Origin: Thermoproteus sp. | GTDB lineage: Archaea; Thermoproteota; Thermoprotei; Thermoproteales; Thermoproteaceae | Direction: 5' to 3' | DNA: 64,000 bases | Assembly (NCBI GenBank): GCA_038893495.1 | Contig: JAWARJ010000001.1 | Coordinates: 1,539,824-1,603,823 of the forward strand | In this document: positions 58,440 to 64,000 of the stretch, piece by piece | How the letters are laid out: each line of letters starts with the position of its first letter | How positions within the stretch are numbered: position 1 is the stretch's first letter | The notes under the pieces: generated by a model | Told to the model about the DNA's origin: nothing | Databases searched by the model: none | The model's input: only the letters and a program-made list of their open reading frames with translations | Made by a program: the position numbers and the translations under genes

Positions 58440-58530
58440 CGCCGCCGCCGGGATTTGAACCCGGGACCTACGGGTTAACAGCCACAGCCCCTCTCGGGAC
58501 CGCCGCTATACCGGGCTTAGCTACGGCGGC
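58440..58530 (-). tRNA. tRNA-Asn (GTT) with 17-nt noncanonical intron
   Basis: Minus strand: acceptor GCCGCCG (58530-58524) pairs with CGGCGGC (58447-58441); G73 at 58440. D-stem GCTA/TAGC, T-arm CCGGG-TTCAAAT-CCCGG. A complete anticodon arm (GCGGG-CTGTTAA-CCCGT, anticodon GTT) forms only if 17 bases (58499-58483, TCCCGAGAGGGGCTGTG) are removed between position 30 and 31 (equivalently 29/30). The intron contains a small hairpin CCC-GAGA-GGGG. TATA AAAAATAAATAAAG is at 58566-58553, about 28 bases upstream. Confidence 0.92.
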
Positions 58531-58682
58531 ACTGGGCCCACAGTACGAAGCTCTTTATTTATTTTTCGCCGCGATCCTCCAGCGGTCTGCTGGGACGAAA
58601 ACTCGAACGCGCTTGTGGCGAAATTCGCGCTGGCGATGCGGACGACGTGGACGCCCTCTCGCCGCGGCGCGAAGCCGCCTTG

Positions 58683-59798
58683 TTATATGTACTTCTCCAC
58701 GGCGGCCCTCACCACAGGGTCGGGGATTCTGTAGGCCCCCTCCTGTTTCTCCAAGAGGCCTAGCCTCACGAGGTTTTGAAGCAATTTGGTGAAGTTGTGG
58801 TCGTCTACTTCCGCCCCCTCCTCGACCTCTACGGCCCTCTTCAACTCCGACCACCTCATGGGCCTCAAGGCCGCCGCCTTCAAGATGGCCCTGTATCTCC
58901 TCTCGGCCCTCGATTTTGCGAACAGGCGCTGGAGCTCAGCGGCCTCCTGTCTTGCCGCCGTATCCACAATTTCCTCTAGGGACTTGGCCCCCGTCGCCTT
59001 AGACCAGCCGTAATAGGCAAGCCAGCCTATTATTCCGTCTAGGGCGTCTACGGCCCTTTCCAGCTCCTCTTCGGCCACCTGCATGCCGGCTTGCTGAAAG
59101 CCCAGCCTCAAGAACTCCAAAGCCTCTTCTCTCGACAGCCTCCTCGGCCTCACCTCGTAGAGGGCCCTCCCGTAGAGGGGGGAGTCCGGGTCCTCTAGGC
59201 GCAATACGTCGTAGACAAGGCCGACCTGCGAGCCGGTGACCGCCGCAACGATGTGGGGCAGGTTGTCGTAAATGTAGGCCAAAAGGGAGGCCACGTCCAC
59301 CGCCCCCCTCAGCTCTTGCACCTCGTCTATAGCCAAGACGACCTTGACGCCCTCCTCCTCGGCCGCCTCGTCCACCGCATCTAGCAACGACGTGACGCTT
59401 GGAGGCTCCCTCCCCCAGCTCAGAGAGACGGAGACCGGCGATACTGAGACCGAAACCCCCGTTATCCCCCTGAGGCGGCGTAGGAGTCTGTCCCTCAAGC
59501 CGCCGCTCCTCGCCAGAAATGCGGAGAGCGCCGCCGATAGCTCCTTCAGAAATCCCCTCCTGGTGGCGTATCCGCGTTCGATCGCGGCCCTACGCGCGTC
59601 TATGTATATATGAGGCACCCCCCAGCCGTTGAGGAAAGTCCTCAAGAGGCTGGACTTGCCCGTCCGCCTAGGCCCCAACACGGCCACTAGCCTAGCCGAC
59701 TTGTAGCCCTCCTCAAGTCTCTTCAGCTCCTCCTCAAAGTCGTAAAGCTCGTCTGGCGACTCCTTCGGCTCCAATTTGAAGAGGACTGGCACTACCAC
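58683..59798 (-). CDS. Archaeal AAA ATPase with winged-helix C terminus
   Basis: 371 residues from a GTG at 59798 (a GTG two codons later is possible). Walker A is LGPRRTGKSSLLRTFL (about residue 41), Walker B is VVLAIDEVQEL, sensor-type GSQVGLVYDVLRLED follows, and a C-terminal winged-helix part covers about 290-371 (IPDPVVRAAVEKYI). This matches the archaeal ATPase family PF01637, with unknown cellular substrates. The region between its TATA and start holds an operator-like palindrome, so it may be self-regulated. No partner gene is adjacent. Confidence 0.83.
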   Translation of the reverse strand: MVVPVLFKLEPKESPDELYDFEEELKRLEEGYKSARLVAVLGPRRTGKSSLLRTFLNGWGVPHIYIDARRAAIERGYATRRGFLKELSAALSAFLARSGGLRDRLLRRLRGITGVSVSVSPVSVSLSWGREPPSVTSLLDAVDEAAEEEGVKVVLAIDEVQELRGAVDVASLLAYIYDNLPHIVAAVTGSQVGLVYDVLRLEDPDSPLYGRALYEVRPRRLSREEALEFLRLGFQQAGMQVAEEELERAVDALDGIIGWLAYYGWSKATGAKSLEEIVDTAARQEAAELQRLFAKSRAERRYRAILKAAALRPMRWSELKRAVEVEEGAEVDDHNFTKLLQNLVRLGLLEKQEGAYRIPDPVVRAAVEKYI

Positions 59799-59821
59799 CA
59801 GTAACTGGTAGTACTACCAGT
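59797..59821. promoter_or_regulatory. Palindromic operator at the ATPase start
   Basis: Perfect 18-bp palindrome ACTGGTAGTACTACCAGT (59804-59821), plus an adjoining third half-site giving ACCAGT-A-ACTGGT (59797-59809). It lies between the TATA (read as GATTTAAATA, about 59831-59822) and the leaderless start, i.e. over the transcription start. A protein bound there would block initiation. Confidence 0.7.
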
Positions 59822-60044
59822 ATTTAAATCCGCCTAAGGCACAACGGCGCTAGTCCAGACTTGCGCAGTTTCCCACGAGGGAACCCCTAGGCCGTATGTC
59901 GGACGGAGAAATATACGCCGAGACGGCAAGACGCAACGCCCTCACTGAGAGCAGGTCTGCGTTCAGTTCATCAGACATCGTATAACTAAGTATAGACGGC
60001 TCCCTGCCGTAAAAACTTATAAATTTCCGGCTGTTTCGGGCTTG
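59799..60044. other. Intergenic region before tRNA-Gln
   Basis: About 245 bases. Apart from the ATPase promoter/operator at the left and the tRNA-Gln TATA (AAACTTATAAATTTC, 60013-60027) at the right, nothing else could be supported. Confidence 0.5.
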
Positions 60045-60145
60045 AGCCCGGTCGTCTAGCGGCCAATGGGGCCACGGTTGGGCGACCCGGCTAGGGATGC
60101 GGGGCTCTGGACCCCGTGGCCCGGGTTCGAATCCCGGCCGGGCTA
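60045..60145 (+). tRNA. tRNA-Gln (CTG) with D-loop intron
   Basis: Acceptor AGCCCGG (60045-60051) pairs with CCGGGCT (60138-60144), A73 at 60145. Anticodon arm CGGGG-CTCTGGA-CCCCG gives anticodon CTG. T-arm CCGGG-TTCGAAT-CCCGG. The D-stem GTCT (60054-60057) pairs with GGAT (60095-60098) only if about 28 bases (60067-60094) are removed, leaving a normal D-loop. So the intron is near tRNA position 21/22. Within it GGTTGGG and CCCGGCT form a 7-bp hairpin. TATA AAACTTATAAATTTC is about 25 bases upstream. Confidence 0.9.
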
Positions 60146-60439
60146 CTTATCTCCCGCTTTACTTTAGTTTTGTAAAGCGAGCCATTTAACCACCTCGGCG
60201 GGCTTAGGTAAAACAAGGCTAAATTAAACAAGCTAATAGAAAAACCATTTAAATATCACAATTGAGCAACTCTAGGGTTAACTTAATTCAGCAATCCCGT
60301 TTGGTTTCGTGCATCACTATGGCGATCTTGAAGTTATTGCCTAGTCACGTTAACGCATACCTTATTGCCCTGCTGGATCGTTAAGCCGGTTATAGGCCGC
60401 GTTGGGCTAGCATGCCGAGAGGCCTTTAGAGCTATAGAA
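60146..60439. other. A/T-rich gap between tRNA-Gln and 5S rRNA
   Basis: About 295 bases, first half A/T-rich with several TATA-like stretches (e.g. CATTTAAATATC, 60245-60256) but no frame behind them. No RNA gene could be supported. Confidence 0.4.
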
Positions 60440-60572
60440 GGCCCTCCTGCCAGCACGCCGGTTTCCCGGGCCCTCGCGGAGCCCAGTACTCCCGTGCGCG
60501 GCGCCGGCCTTAACTTCCGGGATCTGGCGAGTCCGGGTGTAGCACCGGCGCCTATGGCCGGCTCAGAGGGCC
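60440..60572 (-). rRNA. 5S rRNA (unlinked) within an extended processing stem
   Basis: Minus strand core 60562-60449 contains the archaeal 5S landmarks: GCCGGCCAUAGGCGCCGG, then CACCCGGACUC, GAUCCCGGAAGUUAAG, and GUACUGGGCUCCGCGAGGGCCC. Helix I is GCCGGC (60562-60557) with GCUGGC (60454-60449); helix II is GGCGCCGG with CCGGCGCC. Beyond helix I, GGCCCUC (60572-60566) pairs with GAGGGCC (60446-60440), an outer stem that is either an extended helix I or a precursor stem. A TATA AAATTTAAATAG (about 60603-60592) is about 25 bases before 60572. No 16S or 23S gene is near. Confidence 0.92.
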
Positions 60573-60611
60573 GACTCAGATAAGGCCTCTCTATTTAAAT
60601 TTTACGGCCGG

Positions 60612-61010
60612 CTACAACGCCGCGAGGGCCCTCCTCAAGGTCTCTTCTAGCCTTTTGACAGCCTCGGCGAGCTCTAGAGTCCTCTCTTCGAGTCTTCTCG
60701 TCGCTTCGAGCTGTTCTCTCCTGGCGGCTTCGGCCTCTTCGATTATGGCCTGCCTTATGGCTTGTAGCGCCTCTAGCCCCCTCTCCGATGACGACTTTAA
60801 CGCGGCGATGTCTGCGGCGCTCTTCGTACAGGCTTCGGCCAGAGCCCTTACGGACGCGTTTTGTTCCTTCACCTCTAGTGCCAGGGCCTCAAGCGCCTGG
60901 GCCAACCTCTGTAAGGTCTGCGTCAACTCGCCTATCCCCAATTTGGCCCTCGCGATCTCTCTAAACTCCGCGTCTTCCTCCAAGAGCCTTATGAGCTCCC
61001 TCTTCAACAT
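60612..61010 (-). CDS. Coiled-coil protein
   Basis: 132 residues, from MLKRELIRLLEEDAEFREIA on almost wholly helical with heptad pattern (LTQTLQRLAQALEALALEVKEQN, then EEAEAARREQLEATRRLEERTLEL). A short N-terminal piece of this kind resembles the start of DUF3782-type archaeal proteins that carry a C-terminal nuclease-like domain, but that domain is missing here. Probably a stand-alone coiled-coil. The start is 28 bases from the divergent aldose epimerase gene, with interlocked TATA boxes. Confidence 0.6.
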   Translation of the reverse strand: MLKRELIRLLEEDAEFREIARAKLGIGELTQTLQRLAQALEALALEVKEQNASVRALAEACTKSAADIAALKSSSERGLEALQAIRQAIIEEAEAARREQLEATRRLEERTLELAEAVKRLEETLRRALAAL

Positions 61011-61038
61011 ATAAAATACGTACGCTCCACCTATTTAG
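61008..61038. promoter_or_regulatory. Interlocked divergent promoters of the coiled-coil and epimerase genes
   Basis: Plus-strand TATA-like CATATAAAAT (61008-61017) overlaps the minus-strand ATG (61010-61008) and is about 26 bases before the epimerase GTG at 61038. The minus-strand TATA (read as CTAAATAGG, about 61037-61029) overlaps that GTG and is about 24 bases before the coiled-coil start. The starts are 28 bp apart. Confidence 0.6.
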
Positions 61039-61856
61039 TGATAACGCTGAGAGCGGGCTCCAGCGAGGCGGTCCTACACGCGCGGGGCGCCTACCTTTCG
61101 GCGCTCAGGCGCGATGGCGTCGACGTAATCCTGCCGGGATCGCCAGATAGGCAGACCCGCGGCGGCATGGCCATATTGATGCCTTTCGCCAATAGGGTAA
61201 GGGGAGGCGTCTACGAGATAGACGGCGTGACCTACAGCCTGCCCAGAAACACAGAGGGCCACGCCATACACGGCCTCGTCATGGATAAGGAGTGGGCCCT
61301 CGAGCGTCTAGACGAGAGGTCGGCCACCTTCACGTTGGAGCTGTCTCACCCCGGCTACCCATCCCGGCTCCTATGTAGGGCTTCCTACCGGCTCTCAGAC
61401 GGCCTCCTCGAGGTGGTCCTCGAGGCCACCAACTTAGGGCCCAGGAGGGCGCCCCTAGTGGCCGGCGCCCATCCCTACTTCGTGGTGGAGGAGCCTTGGA
61501 CCATAAAGGCCAAGAGACCCATGAGGTGCGTCGCGGTCGGCAAAATACCTACCGGGGAGCTCGTGCTGCATGAGTTCGGAGTGGGGGGAGATTACGACGA
61601 CTGCTTCCTTGTCGTCGAGGACCCAATATTCTTAGAGTCGCCTCATTCTACAATAAAACTCGAGAGGCGCGACATGCCGTATATACAGGTCTATACTGGA
61701 GTGGCCGGCGCTGTCGCGTTAGAGCCCATGTCGGGCGCGCCCGACGCCTATCACAATGGGCTGGGGCTCAAGATACTGGCCCCCGGCGAGACGGCTAGGT
61801 TTTGGTTCTCAATATCTTTTCAGTTGGGTAGGGGTCCGCTCAAGAGGTCGCCTTAG
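61038..61856 (+). CDS. galM: Aldose 1-epimerase
   Basis: 272 residues from a GTG. The aldose epimerase regions are clear: NRVRGGVYEIDG, HAIHGLVMDKEWALE (His base region), GAHPYFVVEEPW with the second His, and ALEPMSGAPDAYHNGLG with the catalytic Glu. It interconverts alpha and beta anomers of glucose or galactose. It fits with the glucan-degrading genes elsewhere in the window. Shares an interlocked promoter with the coiled-coil gene on the other strand. Confidence 0.88.
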   Translation: MITLRAGSSEAVLHARGAYLSALRRDGVDVILPGSPDRQTRGGMAILMPFANRVRGGVYEIDGVTYSLPRNTEGHAIHGLVMDKEWALERLDERSATFTLELSHPGYPSRLLCRASYRLSDGLLEVVLEATNLGPRRAPLVAGAHPYFVVEEPWTIKAKRPMRCVAVGKIPTGELVLHEFGVGGDYDDCFLVVEDPIFLESPHSTIKLERRDMPYIQVYTGVAGAVALEPMSGAPDAYHNGLGLKILAPGETARFWFSISFQLGRGPLKRSP

Positions 61857-61893
61857 GACCACGTCATCACCTATATAACTAAGGCCTTCGATA

Positions 61894-61951
61894 TTAATGT
61901 GATGAGGATCACCGCTTCCTACTCGTGACGACGGTATGCAGCGCTGATCAC
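61894..61951 (+). ncRNA. C/D box sRNA
   Basis: Regular layout: C GTGATGA (61899-61905), 12-nt guide GGATCACCGCTT, D' CCTA (61918-61921), 3-nt spacer, C' GTGACGA (61925-61931), 12-nt guide CGGTATGCAGCG, D CTGA (61944-61947). The TATA CTATATAAC (61871-61879) is about 25 bases upstream. The D guide pairs with CGCUGCAUACCG. Its end lies at the stop of the convergent UPF0148 gene. Targets were not identified. Confidence 0.85.
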
Positions 61952-62307
61952 TTCCCCTCGCCCAATTTGCTCAACTTCTCGTAGATGTCCAAGAGCATAG
62001 AGAGCGCTCTAAGCCTTTCATATAGCTCCTCTCCGTCGAGGCCCCCCAGCTCTCTCCCCAAGGCTAATATCTTGTTGAAGACCGCCTGCCTCACCTCCTT
62101 GAGGGTATAGAGCTCCGACACCCTCTGGGCCTCCTCTTCAGACTTGACGACGACGACCGTCTTCTCGCAGTTGGCGCAATAATATTCGCCCGTCTTTAAC
62201 CTAACTAGGACCGTGCCGCATACGGGGCAGGTGTATGAGGTAAGCGCGGCGCCAGCTCTCACCAGCTCTGCTATCTTCTTGACCACTAAGTCCCTTTTTG
62301 TGCTCAT
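61948..62307 (-). CDS. UPF0148 / autoantigen p27-type zinc-finger protein
   Basis: 119 residues from the ATG at 62307; an upstream frame is unlike coding sequence. Zinc site C-x2-C...C-x2-C in YTCPVCGTVLVRLKTGEYYCANCEKTVVV (about residues 25-50), the hallmark of the Sjogren/scleroderma autoantigen 1 (UPF0148) family, with a helical C terminus. The function is unknown. It starts 26 bases from the divergent kinase gene with interlocked TATA boxes. Confidence 0.8.
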   Translation of the reverse strand: MSTKRDLVVKKIAELVRAGAALTSYTCPVCGTVLVRLKTGEYYCANCEKTVVVVKSEEEAQRVSELYTLKEVRQAVFNKILALGRELGGLDGEELYERLRALSMLLDIYEKLSKLGEGK

Positions 62308-62335
62308 ATAGGGGCTGTGGTCCTGTATATATATG
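62304..62335. promoter_or_regulatory. Interlocked divergent promoters of UPF0148 and kinase genes
   Basis: Plus-strand TATA-like TCATATAG (62304-62311) overlaps the UPF0148 ATG (62307-62305) and is about 26 bases before the kinase ATG at 62333. The minus-strand TATA (read as ATATATATAC, about 62334-62325) overlaps the kinase ATG and is about 22 bases before the UPF0148 start. The start codons are 26 bp apart. Confidence 0.6.
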
Positions 62336-63010
62336 CACTTAAGGGTCGCGTCGGTTCTCGCCATAGGCGGGGACCTAGCGCACTTGTCGAAAATCTCGGC
62401 GCAACTGGCCCTGTTGGGCCTCGACGTAGAGCTCGGCGGCGGGACCATATGGGGCGACATGCGCATTTTGGGCAAGGGCACTAACGGCATCGTGGTGTTC
62501 TGTCGGTCTAAATACGGCGATTTATATGCCTGTAAGATAAGGCGGGGGGACTCCCAAAGGCCCCATCTGCTGGACGAAGCCAGATATCTACTTGCGGCCA
62601 ATAGCGTCGGGGTGGGGCCGAGGCTTTACGCCTACACGAGAGACATATTGGTGATGGAATACGTCGAGGGGGCACCTCTAGAGCGGTGGTGGAGGGGGGC
62701 GGCTCCCCCGGAGAGGAGGAGCCTTGCAGCGGACCTATTGAGGCAGGCGCGCGCCCTCGACAAAATAGGCCTTTCCCACGGGGAGCTCTCCAGGCTCGGC
62801 GAACACGTGTTGGTGTCTAGAGGGGGCAAGGCCGTCATTTTGGACTTCGAGTCGGCCCGTTTCGGGAAGGCACGCAACGTGACGCAGGTGGCCAACATGT
62901 TGAGGCAGTTGGGCCTCTCGCCACCTCTAGAGCCCCTTAGGAGGTACTCCGAGAGACAGGACGACGAGTCCTTCAACGAGGTGTTGTCGTCACTTTTGGG
63001 CCAGTTCTAG
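62333..63010 (+). CDS. COG2112-type atypical protein kinase
   Basis: 225 residues. Kinase features: GKGTNGIV (48-55), Lys68 in ACKIRRG, Glu82 in LLDEARYL, hinge VMEYVEG, and the DFG-like metal site ILDFESA (Asp171). The catalytic loop reads SHGELSRLGEHVLV, so the canonical HxD or HGD Asp is Glu151. This HGELSR-x-G-x-H pattern is characteristic of the archaeal COG2112 family, so the change is family-wide. It should phosphorylate proteins or be a pseudokinase-like regulator. It overlaps the convergent PUA gene by 21 bases. Confidence 0.83.
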   Translation: MHLRVASVLAIGGDLAHLSKISAQLALLGLDVELGGGTIWGDMRILGKGTNGIVVFCRSKYGDLYACKIRRGDSQRPHLLDEARYLLAANSVGVGPRLYAYTRDILVMEYVEGAPLERWWRGAAPPERRSLAADLLRQARALDKIGLSHGELSRLGEHVLVSRGGKAVILDFESARFGKARNVTQVANMLRQLGLSPPLEPLRRYSERQDDESFNEVLSSLLGQF

Positions 63011-63505
63011 CGACATCTTCCATATCTTGTCTCCGAGGTAGTGAGCGTTGTATATCACCTTACCGCGCTCCATGGCCTCCAACTCGTTGCGGGCGTATAG
63101 CGCTATCCCCACAGCTATCACCCTCCCCTTCTCGTCCTGTATGAGCACGGGATCCCCCCTGTTGAAATCGCCCCCTATGTTCTTTATGCCGGGCCTCATG
63201 ACGTCCGCGCCGTTGAGTATATGCTTCACCGCGCCTGCGTCCACCACTACGGCCGGATATAACGACAAGACCTTCTGGCCCAGCTGAGTCTTATGGATTA
63301 AATACAACGAAGGCACGACGGCCTCGCCGACCCCTGCGGCTTGCGTCTTTATTAGAGCGGGCTGGGAGTCCACTATGTACAGCGCCTTGCCTCCCTCTAT
63401 CTCTGCCACCTCCACCACATCGGCATCTCTTAGGATCTCGCCGGCCTTGCCTAAGCTCCTAGCAAGCTCCTTCACCTCCTTGTTGCTCAATGTAGTCCTC
63501 CTCAC
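62990..63505 (-). CDS. PUA-domain protein (MCT-1/Tma20-like)
   Basis: 171 residues. The C-terminal PUA domain is KVLSLYPAVVVDAGAVKHILNGADVMRPGIKNIGGDFNRGDPVLIQDEKGRVIAVGIALY (split across residues about 78-140), with the standard G-A-D-V-M-x-P-G-I pattern. The N-terminal 70 residues resemble the MCT-1/pre-PUA region. Archaeal members of this type bind RNA or ribosomes, as in translation initiation/recycling factors. Overlaps the kinase end by 21 bases. Confidence 0.85.
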   Translation of the reverse strand: MRRTTLSNKEVKELARSLGKAGEILRDADVVEVAEIEGGKALYIVDSQPALIKTQAAGVGEAVVPSLYLIHKTQLGQKVLSLYPAVVVDAGAVKHILNGADVMRPGIKNIGGDFNRGDPVLIQDEKGRVIAVGIALYARNELEAMERGKVIYNAHYLGDKIWKMSLELAQK

Positions 63506-63535
63506 GTCATGGAGAAAAAACTGTCGATATATAGC

Positions 63536-63593
63536 TTTCTCGGCTCATGAATGGGTCATCAAGGGTCAGGCTTGCCGGGTACTCCGCATTATT
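63536..63593 (-). ncRNA. Candidate C/D box sRNA
   Basis: Minus strand: C variant ATGCGGA (63589-63583), 13-nt guide GTACCCGGCAAGC, D' CTGA (63569-63566), 3-nt spacer, C' TTGATGA (63562-63556), 12-nt guide CCCATTCATGAG, D variant CCGA (63543-63540). Internal boxes are strong, external ones are altered. A TATA (AAAATATATAAAG, about 63622-63610) is 27 bases before the C box. Its twin reading, on the plus strand, promotes the COG1395 gene. Confidence 0.55.
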
Positions 63594-63608
63594 TTCTACC
63601 GCCTTTAA

Positions 63609-63622
63609 GCTTTATATATTTT
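63609..63622. promoter_or_regulatory. TATA region shared by a guide RNA and the COG1395 gene
   Basis: The A/T block CTTTATATATTTTT reads as a TATA box in both directions. It is about 25 bases before the GTG at 63640 on the plus strand and about 27 before the candidate C box on the minus strand. Confidence 0.5.
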
Positions 63623-63639
63623 TGAGTATAAGTTTTTCG

Positions 63640-64000
63640 GTGGAGGAGAAACTGCTGAGCGCCACACTGAATATAGTAAGACAACACGGAGTGGACTTGT
63701 TCTTAGACGTCTCTAGGCCCTATGCCTACACCATGGTCGTAGAACATGAAGACAAGAAGATCTTGCTCAAAGTGGCCGTAGACGCAGAGGACGTGCCGAC
63801 CAGAGCCCTTAGGGACGTCAAACTCCTCTCCGAGTTTCTAGACGTACCAGTCGTAGGCGTCGCCTCATCTATTAGGGGCGAGGTTTTGAGGGAGGGCGTG
63901 GTCTATAAGCGCGATGAAGTCAACTTCGTGTCTCTAGCCACTCTGGCCAAGGCCTTTAAGGACGACATGCCCACATTCGTCCAAATTAGAGGCAGGCGCT
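63640..64000 (+). CDS. COG1395-type archaeal transcriptional regulator (partial)
   Basis: The window ends after 120 residues. The N-terminal domain LLSATLNIVRQHGVDLFLDVS, followed by ILLKVAVDAEDVPTRALRDVKLLSEFL, VVGVASSIRGEVLREGVVYKRDEV and NFVSLATLAKAF, fits COG1395 proteins, a putative HTH regulator family with a nuclease-like N-terminal domain and an HTH domain further on. Start GTG at 63640, with a TATA 25 bases upstream. The DNA-binding HTH lies beyond the window. Confidence 0.75.
   Translation, partial: MEEKLLSATLNIVRQHGVDLFLDVSRPYAYTMVVEHEDKKILLKVAVDAEDVPTRALRDVKLLSEFLDVPVVGVASSIRGEVLREGVVYKRDEVNFVSLATLAKAFKDDMPTFVQIRGRR

Noticed and set aside
60200-60330. A C/D-like stretch in the gap before 5S rRNA (GTGATGC ... 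CTGA on the minus strand)
   Set aside because: Guide length is 19 nt and no upstream C box or D' is found.
1-64000. CRISPR arrays, insertion sequences, integrase/attachment sites and replication origin
   Set aside because: No direct repeats with spacers, no transposase or integrase motif and no Orc1/Cdc6 gene or origin repeats were seen.

Overview
The window reads as chromosome of a hyperthermophilic crenarchaeon of the Thermoproteales, most likely family Thermoproteaceae (Thermoproteus or a close relative such as Pyrobaculum). The evidence is archaeal information-processing genes, crenarchaeal TATA boxes 22-28 bases upstream of mostly leaderless starts, heavy use of AGG and ATA codons, a short RNase P RNA of the reduced kind described in this family, tRNA genes with introns outside the canonical 37/38 site, several C/D box guide RNAs, a PaREP1 gene, a CC1-type chromatin protein and a COG2112 kinase. 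No rRNA operon, CRISPR array or insertion sequence was seen; the 5S rRNA gene stands alone.

Layout. 1-6100 holds transporters, a VapBC pair, the RNase P RNA and a decayed nucleotidyltransferase locus. 6130-18426 holds an MFS permease, a GT5 glucan synthase with a sugar nucleotidyltransferase, the tryptophan genes (trpA, then trpB2-trpD-trpF) interrupted by a transporter and a fused HEPN-nucleotidyltransferase gene, a Cys-less isochorismatase homologue and a KaiC-like ATPase. 18423-24877 holds fragments of the spc ribosomal operon (uS5-uL30; uL15-secY) with RNase HII, a family 5 uracil-DNA glycosylase, a SPOUT methyltransferase and CC1. 24887-37175 holds Lhr helicase, CBS protein, an ITPase and a dispersed thiol-disulfide set (VKOR, PDO, CoA-disulfide-reductase-like enzyme, thioredoxin-like protein, CcdA), plus malate dehydrogenase and uL6. 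37208-46715 holds a HEPN gene with a decayed nucleotidyltransferase half, tRNA-Tyr, fumarase, a MoxR-DUF58 membrane operon, a cluster of three C/D guide RNAs and Elp3. 46712-59798 holds a large surface protein, a SufD homologue, Nudix, HHE, GH57 and GT35 glucan enzymes, a tungsten aldehyde ferredoxin oxidoreductase, a metallo-beta-lactamase protein, a nicotinamidase-like hydrolase, tRNA-Asn and a self-regulated-looking ATPase. 59799-64000 holds tRNA-Gln, 5S rRNA, aldose epimerase, further guide RNAs, a COG2112 kinase, a PUA protein and the start of a COG1395 regulator.

How it fits together. Two glucan loci (GT5 synthase with nucleotidyltransferase; GH57 with GT35) suggest alpha-glucan storage and turnover; malate dehydrogenase and fumarase belong to the citric acid cycle; the AOR oxidises aldehydes with ferredoxin. 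The redox genes fit the disulfide-rich cytosolic proteins known in Thermoproteales.

The most unusual structure is regulatory. At several places two divergent genes start only about 25-33 bp apart, and the TATA box of each lies on or beside the start of the other, so TBP bound for one gene should block initiation of the other. The clearest cases are at 20194/20219, 61010/61038 and 62307/62333, and between two head-to-head C/D guide RNA genes near 44606/44631. Other points of interest are an operator-like palindrome at a leaderless ATPase start (59797-59821), an inverted repeat above a TauE gene (2786-2801), and two independent HEPN-nucleotidyltransferase fusions, one intact and one decayed.
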